From an uncultured Ventosimonas sp. (GTDB lineage: Bacteria; Pseudomonadota; Gammaproteobacteria; Pseudomonadales; Pseudomonadaceae): a DNA stretch of 5,747 nucleotides. The stretch is from NCBI GenBank assembly GCA_945283395.1, contig CALYQH010000092.1, forward strand, positions 1-5,747, read 5' to 3'. The translations under genes and the position numbers were made by a program. Below, piece by piece: positions 1 through 5,747 of this stretch. The notes below the pieces were generated by a model. It was not told the origin of the DNA. It did no database searches and saw only the letters and a program-made list of their open reading frames with translations. The first letter of the stretch is position 1. The number at the start of each line of letters is the position of its first letter.

Positions 1-560
1 ATACCCCCTGTGTTTTTGTTGCTAAGCACCAAAGTACTTGGGAAACCATATTTTTCACTAGCCTTATTTATCCACTAAGTAATGTATTAAAAAAAGAGTT
101 ATTGTATATACCTTTGTTTGGTTGGGGATTAGCTGTCAGTAGACAAGTAGCTATCAATAGAAGTACTCCTAAAGAAGCGTTTAAGCAACTTATTGAAAAA
201 GGTAAGGCACTCATCGAAGCGGGTCATTTTATTTTAATTTTTCCAGAAGGCACCCGAACTTTACCAGGCCATGGAGGACGTTTTTCTAAAGGCGGTGCAA
301 CGTTAGCAGCTATGGCAGGTGTACCTGTTGTACCTGTTGCACATAATGCAGGTGAGTTTTGGCCGAAGAAAAGCTGGGCAAAATATCCTGGAGTAATAGA
401 GTTTGTCATAGGCCAACCTATCATGCCAATAGGTAGCACGCCTGAGCAAGTGCAAATAGTGAATAAACAAGCTGAAAATTGGGTTAATCAAGTTATGCAA
501 AAAATAACATCGCCTGTTTTTTTGACAACCAATGGAAATGCTAAAGAAGACAAAGTGTAG
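1..560 (+). CDS. PlsC-type 1-acyl-sn-glycerol-3-phosphate acyltransferase, 5'-truncated by the window edge
   Basis: The reading frame is already open at base 3, so the gene begins outside the window; about 185 C-terminal residues are visible, against roughly 240-260 for the family. The TTG at 102 is internal, because the codons before it encode the conserved first motif. That motif reads KHQSTWE (bases 24-44), so the acyltransferase box is H-X4-E here rather than the commoner H-X4-D; I recall the same variant in pseudomonad homologues. Next come GWGLAV...AINRS (about 120-164), FPEGTR (240-257, glycerol-phosphate binding) and VPVVPVAHN (about 321-347). The family transfers an acyl chain to lysophosphatidic acid at the inner membrane to make phosphatidic acid. 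Any N-terminal membrane helix would be off-window. It stops at TAG 558-560, 66 bases before gmk. It does not belong functionally to the nucleotide cluster. The family call is firm; the exact substrate is inferred. Confidence 0.9.
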   Translation, partial: TPCVFVAKHQSTWETIFFTSLIYPLSNVLKKELLYIPLFGWGLAVSRQVAINRSTPKEAFKQLIEKGKALIEAGHFILIFPEGTRTLPGHGGRFSKGGATLAAMAGVPVVPVAHNAGEFWPKKSWAKYPGVIEFVIGQPIMPIGSTPEQVQIVNKQAENWVNQVMQKITSPVFLTTNGNAKEDKV

Positions 561-584
561 CGAGATTAATAAAAAATAAGCGGG

Positions 585-590
585 TATAAT
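585..590 (+). promoter_or_regulatory. Candidate -10 element upstream of gmk
   Basis: A perfect TATAAT hexamer lies in the plsC-gmk gap, 36 bases before the gmk ATG. That placement would give a leader of about 30 bases carrying the gmk ribosome binding site. No good -35 box is present 16-18 bases upstream (about 561-568), and the bases just before the hexamer are GGG, not the TG of an extended -10. In AT-rich DNA a single hexamer is weak evidence, so this is only a plausible start point for the gmk-rpoZ-spoT transcript. Confidence 0.35.
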
Positions 591-617
591 ATCAACCAGA
601 TCTTTTACTTAAGATAG

Positions 618-1241
<624 letters not shown>

Positions 1242-1293
1242 AACTAATAACCTTTTAAACTGAAAATTTAAGATAGCTTTTATAAGTAAATTT

Positions 1294-1299
1294 GAGGAG
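1294..1299 (+). promoter_or_regulatory. rpoZ ribosome binding site (decides the start)
   Basis: GAGGAG lies four bases before the ATG at 1304. A longer open frame could begin at the TTG at 1292, but that codon overlaps this Shine-Dalgarno sequence. It would also add four residues (MRSI) in front of the conserved MARITVEDC start of omega. The site therefore supports 1304 as the true start. Confidence 0.85.
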
Positions 1300-1303
1300 T
1301 ATT

Positions 1304-1573
1304 ATGGCGCGTATAACCGTTGAAGATTGTTTAGATAAAGTAGGGAATCGTTTTGAATTAGTGATGCTAGCTAGTAAGCGTGCTAGACAGCTAGCGAGTG
1401 GCGGGCGTGAGCCATTGGTTGCATGGGATAATGATAAACCAACAGTAGTGGCGTTGCGGGAGATTGCTGATGGTTTAGTAAATAAAGAGTTTGTAGTGCA
1501 AGAGGCGGCAATTCATGAAGAACCTTTATTTACAGCTTTTGATGATGACCAAATGGATAGTTTAAGAGGCTAA
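1304..1573 (+). CDS. rpoZ: DNA-directed RNA polymerase omega subunit
   Basis: Omega is the small core subunit that clasps the C-terminal region of beta-prime, helps assembly and, in proteobacteria, forms part of one ppGpp-binding site on the enzyme. The 89-residue product begins MARITVEDC and contains GNRFELV (14-20), the helix [11 protein letters not shown] (24-34), and [16 protein letters not shown] (43-58), which are the conserved omega elements. The N-terminal MAR matters because ppGpp site 1 uses the first residues of omega, and it is intact here. The acidic tail ([12 protein letters not shown], about 72-83) resembles pseudomonad omega as I recall it and differs from the Gln/Glu-rich E. 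coli tail. The start at 1304 is chosen by family alignment and the strong GAGGAG just upstream; an in-frame TTG at 1292 is rejected. It sits 62 bases after gmk and 60 before spoT, probably co-transcribed with both. Confidence 0.97.
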   Translation: MARITVEDCLDKVGNRFELVMLASKRARQLASGGREPLVAWDNDKPTVVALREIADGLVNKEFVVQEAAIHEEPLFTAFDDDQMDSLRG

Positions 1574-1620
1574 TCTATTTGAGAATTATTCCTCGCTTCT
1601 TAAGTAGTTATTTCAGCCGC

Positions 1621-1627
1621 GGGGAGG
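1621..1627 (+). promoter_or_regulatory. spoT ribosome binding site for a GTG start
   Basis: GGGGAGG lies six bases before the GTG at 1634. It is the strongest Shine-Dalgarno match in the window and supports the non-ATG start. An in-frame TAA at 1601-1603 closes the frame upstream, so the start cannot lie much farther left. The strong site may offset the weaker GTG initiation codon. Confidence 0.8.
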
Positions 1628-1633
1628 TTATTT

Positions 1634-3724
1634 GTGGCTACTATAGATGATTTTGCCAAAAATCTAAGTAGTTATTTATTACCCGAACAGGTGAATGCTG
1701 TTCGGCGTGCCTATTATTACGCAGCGCAAGCCCATGACGGGCAACGCCGACGAAGTGGCGAACAATATGTTACTCACCCACTAGCAGTGGCTACTATTCT
1801 TGCTGAAATGCATATGGATCATCAAAGTTTGATGGCTGCTATGTTGCATGATGTCATTGAAGATACTGGGATTCCTAAAGAGGCTTTGATTGAGCAGTTT
1901 GGAGAAGCGGTAGCGGATTTAGTAGATGGTGTCAGTAAATTAACTCAAATTAATTTTGATAGTAAAGAACAAGCACAAGCTGAAAATTTCCAAAAAATGG
2001 CCATGGCTATGGCCCGTGATATTAGAGTTATTATCGTTAAATTAGCCGACAGGCTGCATAATATGCGAACTCTGTCGGTGATGTCGCCACCTAAACGGCG
2101 ACGTATTGCTAAAGAAACGTTAGAAATATACGCGCCTATTGCGAATAGATTAGGTATGCGAGATGTAAGAGTATCACTTGAAGATTTAAGCTTTAAAGCA
2201 ATGTATCCTATGCGGGCCAATTTGATTGCTAAAGCAATACAAAAAGTTAGTGGGCACAGGCATGAGATTGTTGAAAAATTTCAACGTGCTATTGAAGCTT
2301 GCTTGACTAGAGAACACTTAGCGGGAGTTGTTTCGGGTCGAGAAAAACATCTTTATAGTATTTATGAAAAAATGCGCGAAAAGAACAAATCTTTTAATGA
2401 GATTATGGATATTTATGCATTTCGCATTATTGTCGACTCAGTTGATATGTGTTATCGCGTTTTAGGAGCTGTTCATAACTTGTTTAAACCTGTCCCAGGA
2501 CGTTTTAAAGATTATATCGCTATTCCTAAGGCGAATGGCTATCAGTCCCTGCATACTTCATTATTTGGGATGAATGGTATTCCTATTGAGGTACAAATAC
2601 GCACCAAAGAAATGGATGAAATGGCCAGTTATGGCATCGCTGCCCATTGGCTTTATAAGTCTGGTAGTGATGAAGTGAATCAAGATAGGGTAAAACGTTG
2701 GGTTAAAAATCTGTTAGAGCTACAACAAAGAGCAGGAAGTTCTCTTGAATTTATTGAAAATGTTAAAACTGACCTGTTTCCTGGTGAAGTTTATGTATTT
2801 ACTCCTAAAGGCCGCATTATGGAATTGGCTAAAGGTGCAACGGCTGTTGATTTCGCTTATGCGGTTCATACAGACATAGGTAATTCATGTATTGCTTGCC
2901 GTATTGATAGAAGATTAGCTCCTTTATCGCAAGTATTGGAGAGTGGTTCTACGGTAGAGATTGTTTGTTCTCCTAACGCTAGGCCAAATCCAGCATGGCT
3001 CAATTTTGTTATTACTGGCCGTGCCAGAACGAGTATTAGACATGCGTTAAAACAACAAAAACAACAAGACTCTATAGCCTTGGGGGAAAGTCTATTAAAT
3101 AAAGAATTAGCAGGTTTTAGCTCACATCTAGATAAAATATCAGCAGAGCAATTACAAGTATTACTTAAAGAATATAATTTAGCCAACCAAGCAGCTTTGT
3201 TTGAAGAGATAGGTTTAGGTAATAGAGTTGCTTATATTGTAGCGCAACGTTTAATAAGTGGATTACACAACTCCTCTATTCAGGCTCAACCACTCGAGAT
3301 ACACGGTACAGAGGGGCTAATTATTACCTATGCAAAATGTTGTTATCCTATTCCTAGAGATCCTATTGTGGGACACTTAACAGGTAAGGGAATGGTAATA
3401 CATACTGAGAATTGTCGAAGAATAGCCGAGTTAAGTGATAAGGATAAAAGTGTCCCTCTCCGTTGGGCTAAGGAAGTTACTGGTGAGTTTGAAGTTGAAT
3501 TACGAATTGAGATAGAACAACAACGTGGAATGATAGCCTTATTGGCAGAAAGTGTTAATATGGCAGATGCAAATATAGAGAAGATAGCCGTTGATGAGCA
3601 AGATGGCCGCACAGGTATAGTTGATATGGTTATCATTGTTCGAGACCGTATACATTTATCTCAAGTTATTAAAAGATTACGATTAATAAATGGTATTATT
3701 AAAATAGCTAGAGCAAAGCATTAA
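1634..3724 (+). CDS. spoT: Bifunctional (p)ppGpp synthetase/hydrolase SpoT
   Basis: SpoT degrades (p)ppGpp to GTP/GDP plus pyrophosphate and can also make it, balancing the stringent response. The 696-residue length is full for the family. The N-terminal HD hydrolase appears intact: H48, H72-D73, E76-D77 and DRLHN at 139-143. The synthetase (about 235-340) has GREKHLYSIY (235-244), D259, RFKD at 290-293 and IPKANGYQSLHT (297-308) with Y303 in the G-loop, then E319 and Q321 in the EVQIRT strand. RFKD is the RXKD form of SpoT/Rel enzymes, not the EXDD of RelA. A TGS domain follows (about 384-445, with H412 in AYAVHTD), then a helical region, a Cys-rich zinc-finger-like segment (C569, C570, H590, C594) and a C-terminal ACT domain (about 622-696). 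The GTG start has a strong ribosome site. Synthetase activity is inferred from the motifs; in many relatives SpoT acts mainly as a hydrolase. Confidence 0.97.
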   Translation: MATIDDFAKNLSSYLLPEQVNAVRRAYYYAAQAHDGQRRRSGEQYVTHPLAVATILAEMHMDHQSLMAAMLHDVIEDTGIPKEALIEQFGEAVADLVDGVSKLTQINFDSKEQAQAENFQKMAMAMARDIRVIIVKLADRLHNMRTLSVMSPPKRRRIAKETLEIYAPIANRLGMRDVRVSLEDLSFKAMYPMRANLIAKAIQKVSGHRHEIVEKFQRAIEACLTREHLAGVVSGREKHLYSIYEKMREKNKSFNEIMDIYAFRIIVDSVDMCYRVLGAVHNLFKPVPGRFKDYIAIPKANGYQSLHTSLFGMNGIPIEVQIRTKEMDEMASYGIAAHWLYKSGSDEVNQDRVKRWVKNLLELQQRAGSSLEFIENVKTDLFPGEVYVFTPKGRIMELAKGATAVDFAYAVHTDIGNSCIACRIDRRLAPLSQVLESGSTVEIVCSPNARPNPAWLNFVITGRARTSIRHALKQQKQQDSIALGESLLNKELAGFSSHLDKISAEQLQVLLKEYNLANQAALFEEIGLGNRVAYIVAQRLISGLHNSSIQAQPLEIHGTEGLIITYAKCCYPIPRDPIVGHLTGKGMVIHTENCRRIAELSDKDKSVPLRWAKEVTGEFEVELRIEIEQQRGMIALLAESVNMADANIEKIAVDEQDGRTGIVDMVIIVRDRIHLSQVIKRLRLINGIIKIARAKH

Positions 3725-3745
3725 GTGTAATAGAGGAATGAATAT

Positions 3746-4129
3746 ATGAGTAAGCAAGTTATTAAAACAGATCAAGCGCCAGCAGCTATTGGCACCTATT
3801 CACAAGCAATTAAGGTTGGCAATACCGTTTATTTATCAGGACAAATTCCACTTAATCCTACAACGATGCAGTTAGTGTCAGATGGTTTCGAAGCCCAAAC
3901 AAGGCAAGTATTTGAGAATCTCAAAGCAGTAGCAGAAGCAGCTGGTGGTGGTCTACAAGATATAGTAAAACTTAATATTTATTTAACTGATTTAGCCAAT
4001 TTTGCTAAGGTTAATGAGGTGATGGCAAGTTATTTTAAAGCACCTTATCCTGCCCGAGCAGCTGTGGGAATTAATGCATTACCCAAAGATTCGTTAGTAG
4101 AAATGGATGCCGTTTTAATATTGGGATGA
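3746..4129 (+). CDS. ridA: RidA family enamine/imine deaminase
   Basis: RidA (YjgF/YER057c/UK114 family) is a small cytosolic trimer that hydrolyses reactive enamine and imine intermediates, such as 2-aminoacrylate released by PLP-dependent dehydratases, to ketoacids and ammonia. The 127-residue product has the family layout: the [11 protein letters not shown] segment (11-21) with Y18, [11 protein letters not shown] (28-38), and the [22 protein letters not shown] stretch (101-122). The latter holds the key R104, which binds the substrate carboxylate, and E119. E. coli has Cys at the position equivalent to A106; that Cys is not needed for deaminase activity and is absent from many homologues. 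The ATG at 3746 is preceded by AGAGGA (3732-3737) with an 8-base spacer; an ATG at 3738 is out of frame. The 21-base gap after spoT suggests co-transcription, and the ridA-next-to-spoT order is a common gammaproteobacterial arrangement. Confidence 0.95.
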   Translation: MSKQVIKTDQAPAAIGTYSQAIKVGNTVYLSGQIPLNPTTMQLVSDGFEAQTRQVFENLKAVAEAAGGGLQDIVKLNIYLTDLANFAKVNEVMASYFKAPYPARAAVGINALPKDSLVEMDAVLILG

Positions 4130-4145
4130 TCTTCAGTATTTTTTT

Positions 4146-4150
4146 AAGGA
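4146..4150 (+). promoter_or_regulatory. oxyR ribosome binding site
   Basis: AAGGA sits seven bases before the ATG at 4158. It marks the authentic oxyR start, so translation would be expected to begin at the intact N-terminal HTH fragment. There is no comparable site before the TTG at 4282, where the second reading frame opens. Confidence 0.7.
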
Positions 4151-4157
4151 TATAATT

Positions 4158-5061
4158 ATGACCCTCACAGAACTTCGTTATATTGTGGTGTTGGCTCAGG
4201 AAAAGCATTTTGGTAAAGCGGCGGAACGCTGTCATGTAAGTCAACCTACTTTGTCGGTTGGTATAAAGAAGTTAGAAAAAGTTGGGGGTTTATATTTTTG
4301 AACGTAGTAAAAACTCGGTACGGTTAACACCTGTAGGTGAAACTATTGTAGAACAAGCACAAAGGGTCTTGCAGCAGACTCAAACTATTCGTGAATTGGC
4401 AAAGGTTGGTAAAGATCAACTAGCAGCGCCTCTTAGAGTAGGGGCTATTTATACCATAGGGCCTTATTTATTTCCGCATCTTATACCTGAGTTACATAAA
4501 GTTGCGCCAGAAATGCCTCTTTATATTGAGGAAAATTTTACTCATGTACTAAAGGAAAAATTACGTTCGGGTGATCTAGATGCAATTATTGTGGCATTAC
4601 CTTTTAGTGAACCTGATATTGTCGCCAAGCCGCTTTATAAAGAACATTTTGATGTTTTATTGCCTGCAGGGCATCCTTGGACTAGTAAGAAGTCAATTAG
4701 TGCCGATGATCTAGATAATAGAAGTCTTCTATTATTAGGAGAAGGCCATTGTTTTAGAGATCAGGTGTTAGAAGCTTGTCCTACCGTCAAAGCGGATACT
4801 CATACAGAATTTACTACCATTGAATCAACTTCATTAGAAACCATCAGGCATATGGTTGCCTCAGGGTTTGGTATTACTGTGTTACCTCATTCTGCTATAC
4901 ATAGCCCCTATTATGCAGAGGGAGTAGTGGCAGTAAGACCTTTTGCAGACCCTGTTCCTACTAGAACAGTAGCAATAGCTTGGCGGATGAGTTTTCCTCG
5001 CCCCAAGGCTATTGATATGCTGTCAGATGCAATTATGCTATCTACAAAAGATATTCTTTAA
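4158..5061 (+). pseudogene. oxyR: oxyR, LysR-family peroxide-sensing regulator, frameshifted at codon 42
   Basis: OxyR is a LysR-type regulator that senses hydrogen peroxide by forming a disulfide and then activates catalase and peroxidase genes. Here it is split. From ATG 4158 the frame gives 47 residues, including the HTH (HFGKAAERCHVSQPTLS, 17-33), and stops at TGA 4299-4301. The rest lies in the +1 frame from 4282 to TAA 5059-5061 and starts LGVYIFERS, exactly where the HTH-wing sequence should continue. Codon 42, expected to be Glu in KLExELGV, is reduced to the single G at 4281, so two bases seem to be missing. Restoring them gives 301 residues with GHCFRDQ at 197-203 (C199) and the partner at C208, matching the numbering of known OxyR. 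The effector domain looks undamaged (IGPYLFPHLIP, SLETIRHMVASG), so the lesion is very recent or is a sequence error. The second fragment alone lacks the DNA-recognition helix and has no ribosome site. Confidence 0.88.
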
Positions 5062-5072
5062 TTTTTATTGTT

Positions 5073-5747
5073 ATGGCTAATTTGGCAGCAACGCCTATTA
5101 CTCATCTAAAGGGGGTAGGTAGTGCCTTAGCAGAAAAATTAGCAAAAATATCAATTCATACTGTTCAAGATTTATTATTTCATCTACCTATTCGTTATCA
5201 AGATCGGACTCATATCTCGCCAATAGGCTCTTTGTTCGTGGGGCAAGATGCGGTAATAGAGGGACGAGTAGTGAGCTCAGGGATTATCAAGGGGCGTAGA
5301 CGAAGCCTATTAGTCAAATTGCAAGATGGTAGCGGTTTGATAGGGTTACGGTTTTATTATTTTAATCAAGGGCAACGGAACATGTTTAAACAAGGTGCTA
5401 TAGTCCGTTGTTTTGGTGATGTGCGATTAGGGGCTTCGGGCCTAGAAATATATCATCCAGAATGTCGTATTTTAGCGGAAAATAAGCTAATTCTAGTTGA
5501 ACAAAATTTAACGCCTATTTATCCTACAACAGAAGGATTAACTCAATCTAAACTAAGACAACTAGTTGGACAGGCACTCTTAGGCTTAACTAGTATAAGC
5601 CTGCCTGATTATTTACCGTTAACTATTAGAGAACAATATCAATTAGGTAATTTGCTTGAGGCAATAACTTATTTGCATAATCCACCGCCTGATGCTAATA
5701 ACCAATTACTTTTAGACAGAAAACACTGGTCTCAGCAGCGGTTAATT
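5073..5747 (+). CDS. recG: ATP-dependent DNA helicase RecG, N-terminal part (3'-truncated by the window edge)
   Basis: RecG is a superfamily 2 helicase that remodels stalled replication forks, R-loops and Holliday junctions. The 225 visible residues, open to the last base, match the N-terminal wedge region of a protein usually near 690 residues; the helicase motor motifs would lie off-window. Recognisable pieces are ITHLKGVGSALAEKLAK (9-25), an HhH-like GVG element; DLLFHLPIRYQDR (33-45); an OB-fold-like wedge (about 57-145) with RRRSLLVKLQDGSG (75-88) and GLEIYHPE (123-130); and TPIYPTTEGLTQ (147-158). HWSQQRL near the end leads into the motor domain in homologues. The ATG at 5073 is 11 bases after the oxyR stop and fits the family N-terminus. 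No Shine-Dalgarno sequence precedes it (the leader is T/A only apart from one G), so it may depend on ribosomes arriving from oxyR. oxyR-recG is a known operon arrangement in Pseudomonas. Confidence 0.95.
   Translation, partial: MANLAATPITHLKGVGSALAEKLAKISIHTVQDLLFHLPIRYQDRTHISPIGSLFVGQDAVIEGRVVSSGIIKGRRRSLLVKLQDGSGLIGLRFYYFNQGQRNMFKQGAIVRCFGDVRLGASGLEIYHPECRILAENKLILVEQNLTPIYPTTEGLTQSKLRQLVGQALLGLTSISLPDYLPLTIREQYQLGNLLEAITYLHNPPPDANNQLLLDRKHWSQQRLI

Noticed and set aside
522..527. Perfect TTGACA, a possible -35 for gmk
   Set aside because: It lies inside the acyltransferase gene, 57 bases from the TATAAT at 585-590, and no -10-like hexamer occurs at the correct spacing.
1292..1303. Upstream TTG start for rpoZ
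   Set aside because: It overlaps the GAGGAG ribosome site and adds four residues before the conserved MARITVEDC start.
1575..1596. Short inverted repeat (GAATTATTC) between rpoZ and spoT as a terminator
   Set aside because: The stem is only about four base pairs, AT-rich and without a following T run.
1945..2220. Minus-strand open frames within spoT (also 2866-3186 and 3343-3636) and within the acyltransferase gene (224-439, 303-500)
   Set aside because: They lie wholly inside well-supported + strand genes, resemble no known family and have no context of their own, so they are shadow frames.
4151..4156. Perfect TATAAT directly before the oxyR ATG, a possible -10 box
   Set aside because: A start site from this hexamer would fall inside oxyR, after the ATG and ribosome site, and no -35 box lies 16-18 bases upstream.
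4282..5061. A separate, deliberately short OxyR-like effector protein starting at TTG 4282
   Set aside because: There is no ribosome site before the TTG, and the intact HTH half lies directly upstream in the neighbouring frame at exact family spacing. A split oxyR explains it better.

Overview
The window is an ordinary, tightly packed chromosomal stretch of an AT-rich gammaproteobacterium. All seven genes lie on the + strand, and the longest gap between them is 66 bases. The order gmk-rpoZ-spoT-ridA followed by oxyR-recG is, as I recall it, the arrangement seen in Pseudomonas. The proteins also look Pseudomonas-like: the omega subunit has the acidic DEP-like tail of that group rather than the enterobacterial tail, and SpoT and OxyR read very close to pseudomonad versions. 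The base composition is far more AT-rich than a typical Pseudomonas. This suggests a host-associated or otherwise AT-drifted member of Pseudomonadales, for example an insect-gut lineage such as Entomomonas. The organism call is inference only.

Layout: 1-560 is the 3' part of a PlsC-type acyltransferase gene cut by the window edge. 627-1241 is gmk (guanylate kinase). 1304-1573 is rpoZ (RNA polymerase omega). 1634-3724 is spoT (GTG start). 3746-4129 is ridA. 4158-5061 is oxyR, broken by a frameshift at about 4281. 5073-5747 is the start of recG, which runs off the right edge. Spaces of 11 to 66 bases separate the genes. I found no convincing intrinsic terminator, RNA gene, mobile element, CRISPR array or attachment site.

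How the genes fit together: gmk, rpoZ and spoT form the classic guanine-nucleotide and stringent-response cluster. Gmk makes GDP from GMP, SpoT makes and degrades (p)ppGpp, and omega forms part of a ppGpp site on RNA polymerase in proteobacteria. RidA removes reactive enamine/imine intermediates produced by PLP enzymes. OxyR and RecG link peroxide sensing with repair of stalled forks.

The one real anomaly is oxyR. The reading frame breaks at codon 42, where two bases appear to be missing. Restoring them gives an ungapped 301-residue OxyR with its redox cysteines at 199 and 208, the textbook positions. As given, the HTH and effector halves lie in different frames. This is either a very recent pseudogene, a sequencing or assembly error, or (least likely) a recoding event. 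I see no sign of a novel system elsewhere in the window.
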